From assembly GCA_031257565.1 (NCBI GenBank), contig JAIROL010000294.1, positions 1-46,642 on the forward strand: 46,642 nt of DNA, given 5' to 3'. A program made the translations under genes and the position numbers. Positions 8,608 through 18,107 of this stretch are shown here, one piece after another. A model generated the notes under the pieces. The model had not been told where the DNA came from. It ran no database searches and saw only the letters and a program-made list of their open reading frames with translations. Every line of letters begins with the position of its first letter. The stretch's first letter is position 1. Origin of the DNA: Tannerella sp. (GTDB lineage Bacteria > Bacteroidota > Bacteroidia > Bacteroidales > Tannerellaceae).

Positions 8608-9801
8608 ATGAAGAAAGGATTTATTGTCGGAATATTGTTGTTGAGCAGCTTTATCTCGATGAGCGCACAGGAAAGTAATGACAATGAAGGCTATGAATTT
8701 ACAGTCGTAAAAGAACTTAAAGTTACGCCCGTAAAAAATCAAAATCGTTCCGGCACATGTTGGGCTTTTTCCGGCGTCGCTATGATTGAAGCCGAATTGT
8801 TGCGTATGGGAAAGGGAGAATATGATCTGTCGGAGATGTTTATTGTGAATAAATCGTATATAGACAAAGCCGACAAATATGTACGTTTGCATGGATTCCT
8901 TAATTATGCGCAGGGTGGGGCGTTTGCCGATGTTTTGTATGCATTCAAGCATTATGGGGCCATACCGGGAGAAGTTTATCGCGGACTTAATTATGATGAA
9001 GCGTTGCATGTCCACGGAGAAATGGCGCAGGCCTCTTTCGCATTTGTAAAAGCGATCGTTGCTAATCCGAATGGAAAATTATCGCCCGTGTGGAAAAATG
9101 GGCATCAGGCCATCATCGAATCATACCTGGGAGAAATTCCGGAAAAATTCACTTATAAAGGAAAAGAATATACTCCGGAAAGTTTCGGCCGGTCGTTGGG
9201 ATTGAATATGGATGATTATGTTTCTCTTACGTCATATACCCATCAACCGTTTTATTCTTCGTTTGCCCTGGAAATACAGGATAACTGGCGTTGGGCGCAT
9301 TCATATAACCTGCCTCTTGATGAACTGATGCAAGTATTTGAAAATGCAATTAATATGGGTTATACGGTTGCATGGGGGGCGGATGTTAGCGAGAAAGGAT
9401 TTACGCGTGATGGAATTGCTGTGGCGCCGGATATTGAATATGAGGAAACAAAGGGTTCTGATCAGGAACAATGGGTAGGGTTAAGTCGTACGGAAAAAGA
9501 CGCTAAAATAAAAGAGCTTACCAAAAAGCCTTGTAAAGAGATTGAAGTAACGCCGGAAATACGCCAGAAAGCTTATGATAATTATGAAACCACAGATGAT
9601 CATGGAATGCTTATTTATGGTATAGCCAAGGATCAGACAGGAAAAAATTATTACATGGTTAAAAATTCGTGGGGTACGGACAATAAATATCAGGGCACAT
9701 GGTATGCGTCAGAAGCTTTTGTCGCATATAAGACGCTGAATATTGTTGTTCACAAGGACGCTCTTTCTAAAACAATAAAAGATAAATTAGATATTAAATA
9801 A
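8608..9801 (+). CDS. C1-family cysteine aminopeptidase (bleomycin hydrolase-like), secreted
   Basis: Signal MKKGFIVGILLLSSFISMSAQ; catalytic NRSGTCWAFSG; DDHGMLIYGIAKDQTGKNYYMVKNSWG. Confidence 0.9.
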   Translation: MKKGFIVGILLLSSFISMSAQESNDNEGYEFTVVKELKVTPVKNQNRSGTCWAFSGVAMIEAELLRMGKGEYDLSEMFIVNKSYIDKADKYVRLHGFLNYAQGGAFADVLYAFKHYGAIPGEVYRGLNYDEALHVHGEMAQASFAFVKAIVANPNGKLSPVWKNGHQAIIESYLGEIPEKFTYKGKEYTPESFGRSLGLNMDDYVSLTSYTHQPFYSSFALEIQDNWRWAHSYNLPLDELMQVFENAINMGYTVAWGADVSEKGFTRDGIAVAPDIEYEETKGSDQEQWVGLSRTEKDAKIKELTKKPCKEIEVTPEIRQKAYDNYETTDDHGMLIYGIAKDQTGKNYYMVKNSWGTDNKYQGTWYASEAFVAYKTLNIVVHKDALSKTIKDKLDIK

Positions 9802-9802
9802 T

Positions 9803-10273
9803 ATGGAATCATTATTGGAACAATCGGACGTCGTCCGTCAGAAAGGACGTCGCTGGCGAAAAATAAGAAATATTATTTTTCTGGTTTTATTTTTTGGATT
9901 TATCATATGGGGGGCAATCAGGTATTATTATCCTTTTGCAGAAGGGGTTAAATCCGGTAAATTGAATTATGTCGTATATAAGGGTTTGGTTTTTAAGACT
10001 TACGAAGGTAAGTTAATTCAGTCCGGGATTAAGTCCTCAGGAGAAGGAGGTATACAATCTAACGAATTTGTTTTCTCTGTGGCAAAGAAAGATGTTGCAG
10101 AAAAACTCATACATGCGGGCGGTAAGACTGTAGAACTTCACTATACCGAATATTTCGGGGCTATACCGTGGCGTGGATATTCCCGTTATGTAGTGGATGA
10201 AATCGTCAGTATATCTAATGAAGAAAACGCTACCGGGAATGAAGAAGTTTCCGAAGGTTCAATGGAGTTATGA
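9803..10273 (+). CDS. conserved membrane protein, unknown function
   Basis: 156 aa, one TM (IIFLVLFFGFIIWGAIRYYY), directly follows the peptidase gene. Confidence 0.7.
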   Translation: MESLLEQSDVVRQKGRRWRKIRNIIFLVLFFGFIIWGAIRYYYPFAEGVKSGKLNYVVYKGLVFKTYEGKLIQSGIKSSGEGGIQSNEFVFSVAKKDVAEKLIHAGGKTVELHYTEYFGAIPWRGYSRYVVDEIVSISNEENATGNEEVSEGSMEL

Positions 10274-10488
10274 GCAATGAATAGACCGAATCATGCGCGA
10301 TTGACAATTAGTCGTTAATAAATAAGTTGTTGAGAAACGCCAAATGAACTTTCCGGTTATGCGGAAGAAATAAAATTGCTGAAAAGCCTCTACAAGTAGA
10401 TTCTTCGAATGCGTAAACTTACTTTATTATTACAAGCATGATTTAAAAGTATAATTATTATATTTGCAAAGATATTTTATTTCGGAAT

Positions 10489-10698
10489 ATGAAGAGAATA
10501 AACATCCTTACGATCGCCTTGCTGGCTTATTTGCTTATAATGAGTTATATAGGATGGCCCGGTAGAAATGATAATCACAATTACACGGAATATTTTATTG
10601 TGATGGGGGTTTCTGTCGTTGTTATATTTTTATTGAGATTCCTGCGTATCAGACTGTTGAAAACGAGGAACAGACAAAAAGAAAATAAACAGATGTAA
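10489..10698 (+). CDS. small membrane protein, unknown function
   Basis: 69 aa, two hydrophobic segments, adjacent to apbE in same orientation. Confidence 0.6.
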   Translation: MKRINILTIALLAYLLIMSYIGWPGRNDNHNYTEYFIVMGVSVVVIFLLRFLRIRLLKTRNRQKENKQM

Positions 10699-10700
10699 AA

Positions 10701-11504
10701 ATGCGTTATGCTAATTTTTATCCTTCTTCCGGTTTGTATCATGTCTCACTGCCATTGTTGATGGGTACGCGGTTGGATGTATTGCTGTTCGGCGACGACA
10801 GACGTCGTCTGGAGATTGTGTGGGATGGTACGGAAACGGAATTACGGCGTCTGGAGCAGATGTTGAACCGGTTTGATCCTGAAAGTGAAGTGGCGAAAGT
10901 AAACAGTGATGCACAGTTCTCGTCGGTTCGATTGTCGGATGAATTGTGGGATATTCTGCTTGATTGTCGCAAGTATTATGAGTTGACGGACGGTTGCTTT
11001 GATATTACATTGTCGGATTTTGGTCAAGTTGTCATGATGGAAGAATCGCATAGCGTTCTTTTTGATAAATACGGAATGACGCTTGATTTTGGCGGATATG
11101 CCAAAGGTTATGCGCTAAAGTGTGTGCGTAAACGCTTTAAAGAGGCGGGAATAAAACGTGCATTGGTTAACTTCGGCAACAGTTCGATTCTGGCTATGGG
11201 CGCTCATCCCTTTGGGGATAGCTGGTCGATCGGCATTGAAGATCCATCTGATGGGACTGCTTTGACTGCAATCAGTCTTTCTGATGCGTCGATGTCTGTT
11301 TCCGGAAATACGCCATTCAATAAGCGGCATATTATTAATCCGGAAACTTCCGAATTTGTTGCCGGAGACAGGATGGTAGCTGTTGTTTCCGACGATCCTG
11401 TAGACGCGGAAGCGCTGACGACAGCGTGGATCGCTTCCGGTGAAGACGAACTTCCGGATTGGATGGTAAGATTTAATTTGAAAAACACATATAGAATACG
11501 ATGA
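10701..11504 (+). CDS. apbE: FAD:protein FMN transferase (ApbE-like)
   Basis: MGTRLDVLLFG; NRFDPESEVAKVN; LDFGGYAKGYALKCV; INPETSEF; typical ApbE layout. Confidence 0.88.
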   Translation: MRYANFYPSSGLYHVSLPLLMGTRLDVLLFGDDRRRLEIVWDGTETELRRLEQMLNRFDPESEVAKVNSDAQFSSVRLSDELWDILLDCRKYYELTDGCFDITLSDFGQVVMMEESHSVLFDKYGMTLDFGGYAKGYALKCVRKRFKEAGIKRALVNFGNSSILAMGAHPFGDSWSIGIEDPSDGTALTAISLSDASMSVSGNTPFNKRHIINPETSEFVAGDRMVAVVSDDPVDAEALTTAWIASGEDELPDWMVRFNLKNTYRIR

Positions 11505-12793
11505 CAAAAGATTTTGATTTTAGTAATTTTAACCGGCGTGATTTTTTTAAACTACTGGGCGGTAGTGGATTAGTTGTAATGTTTCCCTGGTTGCAGTCAT
11601 GTACGAAAGAATCTTCTGACGCCGTCTCCGGCGAAAAAGTGCGTATTGGCGTTATTGGTACAGGCTCGCGCGGCATGTATCATCTGAATAATTTACAGAA
11701 TATACCGCAGGCGGAGATTGTTGCCCTGTGTGATGATTATGAACCGCATCTACAGCAAGCGGCTGCGTTATATCCGAAGGCGAAGTTGTATGACGACTAC
11801 CGTAAACTGCTTGAAGATAAAAACACTCAGGCTATTATTATAACAACGCCGTTGAACGAACACGAACGCATGACAATAGATGCGCTCTCAGCCGGAAAAC
11901 ACGTCTTTTGTGAGAAATCAATGGCGTTGACCCTTGATGGTTGCCGCAGGATATACGATGCTTACAAACGATCCGGAAAAGCGCTGTATGTAGGGCAGCA
12001 ACGACTGTTTGATCCGAAGTATATTCGCGCGATGAGTATGATCCATCGCGGCCTGATCGGAACGATCACCGGTATGCGCGCCTATTGGTACCGGAATAAT
12101 GATTGGCGTCGCCCTGTTCCGTCGCCCGAACTGGAGCGTAGAATAAACTGGCGCCTTTATCGTGATTCGTCTGCCGGACTAGTGACGGAACTTGCCGCAC
12201 ATCAATTACAGGTAGGCGACTGGGCGCTGGGGTTACGTCCGGAAAGCGTTATGGGATATGGCGATATTGTATACTGGAAAGATGGGCGTGAAGTTTATGA
12301 TAATATAAGCCTTATCTATCATTATCCCAATGGCGTGAAAATGTCGTATGAATCTGTTATATCCAATAAGTTTCTGGGGTTGGAAGAATTGATATTGGGC
12401 GATAAGGGAACCATGGAACTGGAAAAGGGGAAATATTATTTTGAGGAAGCGAAACCGGCGCCAGGCATTCTGCAACTTATAAATCAGATAGAACATAAGA
12501 TTTTCGATAACGTAGTATTTGCAGGACCAAGCTGGGTTCCGGAAACAGCGTCGATTAATAAAGGATACTATGTTATTGACAACGTCAGTACTACGAGTGG
12601 AGCATCGTCGGTGGGCGCAGTAAATGACGGTTCGGTGGAATTGCTTACTGCTTTCTGCAATTCGTCGATCACGGGACAACTTAATGAGACACTGGCGAAA
12701 GAGGCTTACTACTCGTCCGTATATGCGTTACTTGGTTTACAGGCCATGGAAGAAAAACGTATCGTATGTTTTCCCAAAGAACTGGAGATTTAA
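11501..12793 (+). CDS. Gfo/Idh/MocA family oxidoreductase, Tat/lipoprotein-like N-terminus
   Basis: NRRDFFKLLGGSGLVVMFPWLQSC; VRIGVIGTGSRGMYHL; VFCEKSMAL (EKS in place of EKP); overlaps apbE stop by ATGA. Confidence 0.9.
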   Translation: MTKDFDFSNFNRRDFFKLLGGSGLVVMFPWLQSCTKESSDAVSGEKVRIGVIGTGSRGMYHLNNLQNIPQAEIVALCDDYEPHLQQAAALYPKAKLYDDYRKLLEDKNTQAIIITTPLNEHERMTIDALSAGKHVFCEKSMALTLDGCRRIYDAYKRSGKALYVGQQRLFDPKYIRAMSMIHRGLIGTITGMRAYWYRNNDWRRPVPSPELERRINWRLYRDSSAGLVTELAAHQLQVGDWALGLRPESVMGYGDIVYWKDGREVYDNISLIYHYPNGVKMSYESVISNKFLGLEELILGDKGTMELEKGKYYFEEAKPAPGILQLINQIEHKIFDNVVFAGPSWVPETASINKGYYVIDNVSTTSGASSVGAVNDGSVELLTAFCNSSITGQLNETLAKEAYYSSVYALLGLQAMEEKRIVCFPKELEI

Positions 12794-12885
12794 AGATCTC
12801 TGTTTGTTTTTTAAGTTCACCTTATTCCGGAAATCAAGTATGCTTTTTTAGCAGTAAATATACATGAACTTCATAAAATAAAGAA

Positions 12886-13113
12886 ATGAAAGATCTTCAT
12901 ATATCGGCCAAACGGCAGAAATTCGAATTAAAATGGTTTGCGGCTTCTTTTTGTATAGCTGTTCTGGTAAATGTTTTTTCTATCATAATATATAAAACGT
13001 CATGGTCGGAAGTTTTTACACAGCTTCTGTGGGTTCTTGTTATGGCATGTATTTTATATGCCGTTTCCATAGCTTCCCGGATTGTAATATATATGCTAAA
13101 ACGGTTGTTTTGA
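12886..13113 (+). CDS. small membrane protein, unknown function
   Basis: 75 aa, two hydrophobic segments. Confidence 0.55.
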   Translation: MKDLHISAKRQKFELKWFAASFCIAVLVNVFSIIIYKTSWSEVFTQLLWVLVMACILYAVSIASRIVIYMLKRLF

Positions 13114-13151
13114 AAGTTGACCTGCTATTTGCTGTATAATTTCGGATTTTG

Positions 13152-14300
13152 ATGGCAGGACTTTACTTGCACATACCCTTTTGCGCTAAACGTTGTATAT
13201 ATTGCGACTTTTATTCTAATACCGATATGGGTTATAAAGAAGCCTGTATTGCCGCGTTACTGAGCGAGATGGATATCCGGCATAATTATTTGCAGGGAGA
13301 AATGGTCGAAACCATCTATTTCGGAGGCGGCACCCCTTCCCGGTTACAACCACGGGACCTGGAGAAATTACTGGATGGAATTTATCGCATCTTTCCCGTT
13401 TCGGATCATCCGGAAATAACCCTTGAAGCTAACCCGGATGATTTGTCCGACAGTTATGTTTCATCCTTAAAGAATCTTCCGGTTAACCGTATCAGTATCG
13501 GTATACAAAGCTTTGATGACAGAGAACTTCGCTTGCTGAACCGCAGGCATACGGCTCAGGAGGCTCTTCGTTCAGTCGCCCGATGTAAAAATGCAGGATG
13601 GACGAATATAAGTATCGATTTAATGTACGGATTACCGGAGCAAACCATGGAAATCTGGCTGCATACGATAGATAAAGCCATAGAACTTGACGTTTCACAT
13701 ATATCTGCTTATAATCTTACATACGAGGAAGGAACAGTCATTTATAAAATGATGGAATGCAAGAAATTAAAACTTGTTGAAGATGAATTATGCGAACAAT
13801 TTTTCCGCAAACTGACCGAAAAACTTACAAGCGCAGGTTTTATTCATTATGAGATATCTAATTTTGCCGGACGTTCGGCTTTTTACCCTGACGGGCGGAT
13901 ATCGCTTCATAATTCTTCATACTGGAATGGAACTCGTTATCTTGGACTTGGTCCGTCCGCTCATTCTTATGATGGAAAGAGCCGCTCCCGGAATGTATCG
14001 TCCATATCCGGATATATAGGAGCGATAAATAACAGATCCGGAGAATTATATGAAACGGAAGTACTTGATGAGCGTGCGAGGTATAATGATTTTATAATAA
14101 CGCGTTTGCGGACTATGTGGGGAGTCTCGTTAGACGAACTCCGGAGGGAGTTCGGTAAAGAACGCGAGCGCTATTTTCTTGAAAAGTCTGAGGCTTTTAT
14201 GTGTTATAATATGTTAAAAAAACAGGGTGATTTTGTTAAAGTTACGTCCGAAGGAATTTTTGTTTCGGATGCAATTATGCGTGAATTGATAGTTCTTTAG
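13152..14300 (+). CDS. hemW: radical SAM heme chaperone HemW (coproporphyrinogen III oxidase-like)
   Basis: LYLHIPFCAKRCIYCDFYS (CxxxCxxC); FGGGTPSRL; NRISIGIQSFDDRELRLLNRRH. Confidence 0.93.
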   Translation: MAGLYLHIPFCAKRCIYCDFYSNTDMGYKEACIAALLSEMDIRHNYLQGEMVETIYFGGGTPSRLQPRDLEKLLDGIYRIFPVSDHPEITLEANPDDLSDSYVSSLKNLPVNRISIGIQSFDDRELRLLNRRHTAQEALRSVARCKNAGWTNISIDLMYGLPEQTMEIWLHTIDKAIELDVSHISAYNLTYEEGTVIYKMMECKKLKLVEDELCEQFFRKLTEKLTSAGFIHYEISNFAGRSAFYPDGRISLHNSSYWNGTRYLGLGPSAHSYDGKSRSRNVSSISGYIGAINNRSGELYETEVLDERARYNDFIITRLRTMWGVSLDELRREFGKERERYFLEKSEAFMCYNMLKKQGDFVKVTSEGIFVSDAIMRELIVL

Positions 14301-14364
14301 AGGTTTTTTGTACGAAATTGCGATTATCGAGGACGAAACGCCTGAAATTTTGTATATCTTTTGT

Positions 14365-14396
14365 TTTGCTATTTAAAAAAAAGCATTTATATTTGC
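14365..14396 (+). promoter_or_regulatory. Bacteroidota-type promoter TTTG-N20-TATATTTG upstream of zeta-toxin gene
   Basis: TTTG 14365-14368, TATATTTG 14389-14396, ATG at 14406. Confidence 0.6.
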
Positions 14397-14405
14397 CACG
14401 CTAAA

Positions 14406-14993
14406 ATGTTTAGAGACGTGCCAAATTTATATATAATATCCGGATGTAATGGTGCAGGTAAAACGACAGCTTCCTATACTATATTGCCGGAAATGTTGCA
14501 CTGCAAGGAGTTTGTGAACTCGGACGAGATAGCAAAGGGGCTATCGCCGTTTAATGCCAATACAATGGCTGTTGCAGTTGAGGCCAGCAGAATTATGTAT
14601 AAGCGTATCAGGGAGCTGATCGGAATGGCTGAAACATTCGCATTGGAGACTACTTTGGCTAGCAGATCAATTGCCAAGTTAATCAAAGATGCGCAATCCA
14701 AAGGTTATTATGTTACCTTGCTTTATTTTTGGTTGAATACTCCGGATCTGGCAGTGGAAAGAGTAAAGAACAGAGTGGCGGCGGGAGGACATAATGTTAG
14801 CGAACCTACAGTACGTCGGCGTTATCGTACGGGGATTTTGAATTTGTTCGATTTGTATATGCCGATATCTGATTACTGGATGATTACCGATAATTCATTG
14901 TCTCCGATGGAGGTTATAGCCAAAGGTTTCAGGAATGGAGAAAAAGATGTTTGTAATGCAATTGTTTATGATAAACTGAAAAATTATGAATGA
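14406..14993 (+). CDS. zeta-toxin family kinase-like protein
   Basis: LYIISGCNGAGKTTASYTILPE (Walker A), ETTLASRSIAKLI, SEPTVRRRYRTGILNLFDLYMPISDYWMITDNS. Confidence 0.85.
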   Translation: MFRDVPNLYIISGCNGAGKTTASYTILPEMLHCKEFVNSDEIAKGLSPFNANTMAVAVEASRIMYKRIRELIGMAETFALETTLASRSIAKLIKDAQSKGYYVTLLYFWLNTPDLAVERVKNRVAAGGHNVSEPTVRRRYRTGILNLFDLYMPISDYWMITDNSLSPMEVIAKGFRNGEKDVCNAIVYDKLKNYE

Positions 14994-15144
14994 ACGTGAA
15001 CTTCGTAAATTTGAAGAGATTGTTACTAAAGGCGCGCATTTGGCGTTCCAACGTTTGGTAAAGGAACGTAAAAAGTCGGACGGCGAACTTGTTTTTGCAC
15101 GTAATGGTCGTGTTTTTAAAGTGAAAGCTTCCGAATTAGAATAA
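14986..15144 (+). CDS. small 52-aa partner protein of the zeta-toxin gene (candidate antitoxin)
   Basis: Not in the ORF track; ATGAATGA overlap with the toxin stop; MNERELRKFEEIVTKGAHLAFQRLVKERKKSDGELVFARNGRVFKVKASELE. Confidence 0.7.
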   Translation: MNERELRKFEEIVTKGAHLAFQRLVKERKKSDGELVFARNGRVFKVKASELE

Positions 15145-15163
15145 ATTGGCGGTTTTACAATCG

Positions 15164-15193
15164 TTGATTTTCTCTCGGTTTGTATTATCTTTG
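15164..15193 (+). promoter_or_regulatory. Bacteroidota-type promoter TTG-N19-TATCTTTG upstream of DUF5606 gene
   Basis: TTG 15164-15166, TATCTTTG 15186-15193. Confidence 0.65.
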
Positions 15194-15224
15194 TAGTCGT
15201 TAAACTTTTAAATTTGGAAATCTT

Positions 15225-15848
15225 ATGTTGAAGGATATCTTGGCAGTATCGGGTAAATCCGGTTTGTATAGATTAGTATCAAGAGGAAAGAATTTGTTAA
15301 TAATCGAATCTTTGACGGATAAAAAACGAATTCCCGCCTATGCGCGCGATAAGGTAATTTCTCTTGGCGATATATCTATTTATACGGATAAAGGCGAGGC
15401 GTCTATTCGTGAAGCGCTTACTTCCATAAAAGAAAAGGAAAACGGTAAGAATATTTCGATCGATTTGTCTAAAGCGCAGGCTGACGAGTTGCGCGCATAT
15501 TTAGCGGAGGCGTTTCCGAATTTTGATCGTGAGCGCGTATATCCGAGCGATATAAAGAAACTTTTGAAATGGTATGAGATATTAATCGCCAATGGCATTA
15601 CGGATTTTTCGGAAAAGAAAGAAGATGCGGCAGATACGGAGGTAAAAGACGACAAAGATACGCCGGAAGAAGAAGAAAGCGATGAGGCAAAGAAAGCGGC
15701 AAAGGCAAAGAGTACGCCGAAAGCTAAACCCGTTTCTTCCAGGCGTAAGGAACCTTCAATGATTTCAACTAAGTCGACAAAAGCAAAATCTACGCCGAAA
15801 ACTTCTACTCCGAAGAAGAGTGTTGTAGGAGCTAAACGTGGAGGATGA
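15225..15848 (+). CDS. DUF5606-type conserved protein with Lys/Ser/Thr-rich C-terminal tail
   Basis: MLKDILAVSGKSGLYRLVSRGKNLLIIESLTDKKRIPAYARDKVISLGDISIYT; basic low-complexity tail. Confidence 0.85.
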   Translation: MLKDILAVSGKSGLYRLVSRGKNLLIIESLTDKKRIPAYARDKVISLGDISIYTDKGEASIREALTSIKEKENGKNISIDLSKAQADELRAYLAEAFPNFDRERVYPSDIKKLLKWYEILIANGITDFSEKKEDAADTEVKDDKDTPEEEESDEAKKAAKAKSTPKAKPVSSRRKEPSMISTKSTKAKSTPKTSTPKKSVVGAKRGG

Positions 15849-15871
15849 CTTATGTAAGATTGTTTTCTAAT

Positions 15872-15917
15872 AAAAAAAACAGGGATGTTCGTTGTGAAGC
15901 AGTCCCTGTTTTTTTTA
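15872..15917. terminator. bidirectional Rho-independent-like terminator
   Basis: AAAAAACAGGGA ... TCCCTGTTTTTTT inverted repeat with A/T tracts. Confidence 0.75.
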
Positions 15918-15946
15918 TCTGTATGTGCCGTTCTCCGTAAGTATTG

Positions 15947-16144
15947 TTAAAATCCGAAGTCGTCGACTTCAACATCCCGGGCTTCTTCCTCTTGAGGTAG
16001 TTTTGCCGTCTGGTGGGTTGCGTTAGGGATAACGACGATTGCCCGGTCCGGACGCACGGGGCAGATCGATTCGCATCCTCCGCATCCGACACAAAGTTCC
16101 GGCTCTACTGTGGGAATGGTTAGAGTTCCTTGAACGGCGACTTT
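15947..16144 (-). pseudogene. truncated C-terminal remnant of a 4Fe-4S ferredoxin-type protein
   Basis: Frame reads (K)VAVQGTLTIPTVEPELCVGCGGCESICPVRPDRAIVVIPNATHQTAKLPQEEEARDVEVDDFGF*; in-frame TAG at 16145-16147 and no start codon. Confidence 0.75.
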
Positions 16145-16177
16145 CTATGAATTTATCTCTTGGCGCCTGCTGTTCTG

Positions 16178-17098
16178 TTAATCCGGTCTTCGCTTCTGAT
16201 ATGGCGGAATCCTTTTTTTTGAAAGCAGCTGTTGGCGCGAAACTAATGTAGCATTTGCTGTTTGTACTTTTTCTGTTATTTCATCTACATATCTATGATA
16301 CATTTCATGTAATTTAGGGGAATTCCGAGTCTCTTGGACGCATAGCAGATGGTTGTTCCATATACGAATACCTCCGGCCATTAACGATTTGAAACCGGCA
16401 TTATACCACCCTACTTTCAATCCGGATATCCATGCACGAAGGCACAATTCCCCATCATCACATGTAAGCGGGGCAAAAGACAAGTTAAGGTGTTTCAAAT
16501 ATTGCATATACAAAGATCTTTTCAGTAACATGGGAGCTCTGTCGACCGTATGGACAAATTGAAATTCTACAGGAACATGATTTTCTACAACACTTGGACA
16601 CACGACTTTATGGCCTCCATCAATCTCATATTTCAATCCATGATAACCTCCCAATATAACCATATCAGGATATTTGTCGAAATAACCCAGTCCCCTGTCC
16701 AACCAATCCATATCCGAAATCATGTCGTCGTCCTGTAACAGGACGATATAGTCCCCGTTTGCAAAACGAATTGCCTTGTCATACATGACAATTTCATACA
16801 AATCATTCGCTTTGATTAAAAATTCATTCCCTCCTTGCAGAAAACGAGCCAGACGCTTAGCATGATGATTTTCCGACCCATCGTCAATCACAATAATTTC
16901 CGCATCAGGATATGTCCTCAACTGTTTGACAATATGCATAACAGCTGTGCTTTTATTGTGTGACTGGATAACGAAACTTACTTTCGGCGTGCAGAGATAG
17001 CCTTTTGCCAGCCAATCTTCGTACGTTTTTTGTTTTTTAATGGGCGATCTTTTGCGTAATGCCCAATATAGTTTTTCGGAAAATAAACGAATAGACAT
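16178..17098 (-). CDS. glycosyltransferase family 2
   Basis: VSFVIQSHNKSTAVMHIVKQLRTYPDAEIIVIDDGS; DYIVLLQDDDMIS. Confidence 0.88.
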   Translation of the reverse strand: MSIRLFSEKLYWALRKRSPIKKQKTYEDWLAKGYLCTPKVSFVIQSHNKSTAVMHIVKQLRTYPDAEIIVIDDGSENHHAKRLARFLQGGNEFLIKANDLYEIVMYDKAIRFANGDYIVLLQDDDMISDMDWLDRGLGYFDKYPDMVILGGYHGLKYEIDGGHKVVCPSVVENHVPVEFQFVHTVDRAPMLLKRSLYMQYLKHLNLSFAPLTCDDGELCLRAWISGLKVGWYNAGFKSLMAGGIRIWNNHLLCVQETRNSPKLHEMYHRYVDEITEKVQTANATLVSRQQLLSKKRIPPYQKRRPD

Positions 17099-17122
17099 GT
17101 TTATAATAATATTAGCTACGCA

Positions 17123-17998
17123 TTAGAAGCGAGCGTTTCGATATTTAAGTAAGATTCTTTTTATTATCTTGCGCAAAAAGCGTTTAAGAGAATAACGCTT
17201 AAACGAAAATTTTTCAGGCTTATATCCCGGTTTGACCTCCATATAATAATCTCCCAGCACTTTGTACTTATCCCTCAAAATAATTTTGCAATACCAATAG
17301 AAGCCCACATCCTCGCCTTTTCCATATTTTGAACCGACTACTTTTACTCGTTTATCTAACAAATATTTATTAAAATGAGATTCATCACCAATACATGCTA
17401 CAATATCCTTTTCTTCATCTTTTCGGACCCACTCGTCACACGTTCTCAATAATTCCAGATATTCCTGTTTTCTTCCTCCATAGATAGCGCTTTGATAGTA
17501 ATAATCACCTTTTCCATACGGAATACAGGCACATGACTCCGGTCTTCTTTCATAAGGCCATGAATCCTTGTGATGACCAATATAGAAATCAGGCGACAAG
17601 GCTATCAAATAATTATCTTTTTTTTGGGGAATAAATTCTTTCGGGGTTACTTTCTTTCGGAACAGGGTATTTGCATTAAAAAAATACAGATAGTCGCAAT
17701 CTGCATAATCCTCCTGATGTCCAAGAATCATTTTATAGCGGTATAGCACATTTTTCACCCAACTCCCAAATGATTCCTGATGATAAATTGTAACATTATT
17801 CGCTTGTGAAGTATAGTTATCCCCCCCTAATATTTTTTCACAATTGCTCAATGATGATGTTATTTCATCATCATTGTCGGTGAAAACAAAATATTGCTTG
17901 TCGATTCCCGGAAGAAAATATTTCTCACTGGACAGATAAAAATCTTTCCAGAATACACTGTATCGGGCTACACCGATATAAAAAATACCTACTTTCAT
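17123..17998 (-). CDS. glycosyltransferase family 6 (bacterial, NXN-type)
   Basis: MKVGIFYIGVARYSVFWKDFYLSSEKYFLPG; YFFNANTLF in the DXD position; YYQSAIYGG; GDESHFNKYLL. Confidence 0.87.
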   Translation of the reverse strand: MKVGIFYIGVARYSVFWKDFYLSSEKYFLPGIDKQYFVFTDNDDEITSSLSNCEKILGGDNYTSQANNVTIYHQESFGSWVKNVLYRYKMILGHQEDYADCDYLYFFNANTLFRKKVTPKEFIPQKKDNYLIALSPDFYIGHHKDSWPYERRPESCACIPYGKGDYYYQSAIYGGRKQEYLELLRTCDEWVRKDEEKDIVACIGDESHFNKYLLDKRVKVVGSKYGKGEDVGFYWYCKIILRDKYKVLGDYYMEVKPGYKPEKFSFKRYSLKRFLRKIIKRILLKYRNARF

Positions 17999-18107
17999 TG
18001 ATGTTGATTATGTTAAGTTGTTAAAAATTATTTGTTTTATACAGTTGAATTGATTTACGTTTTCTTTCGCTGATTTGAAAAATTTCTCACAAGAGAGTAT
18101 TGCCTTT

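Noticed and set aside
8490-9015. Minus-strand ORFs (64 and 141 aa) over the C1 peptidase start
   Set aside because: Antisense to a well-supported gene and overlapping its promoter; no family features.
15850-16092. 80-aa ORF in the track (MSDAEDANRSAPC...)
   Set aside because: Different frame from the ferredoxin remnant; crosses the terminator and has no protein-like features.
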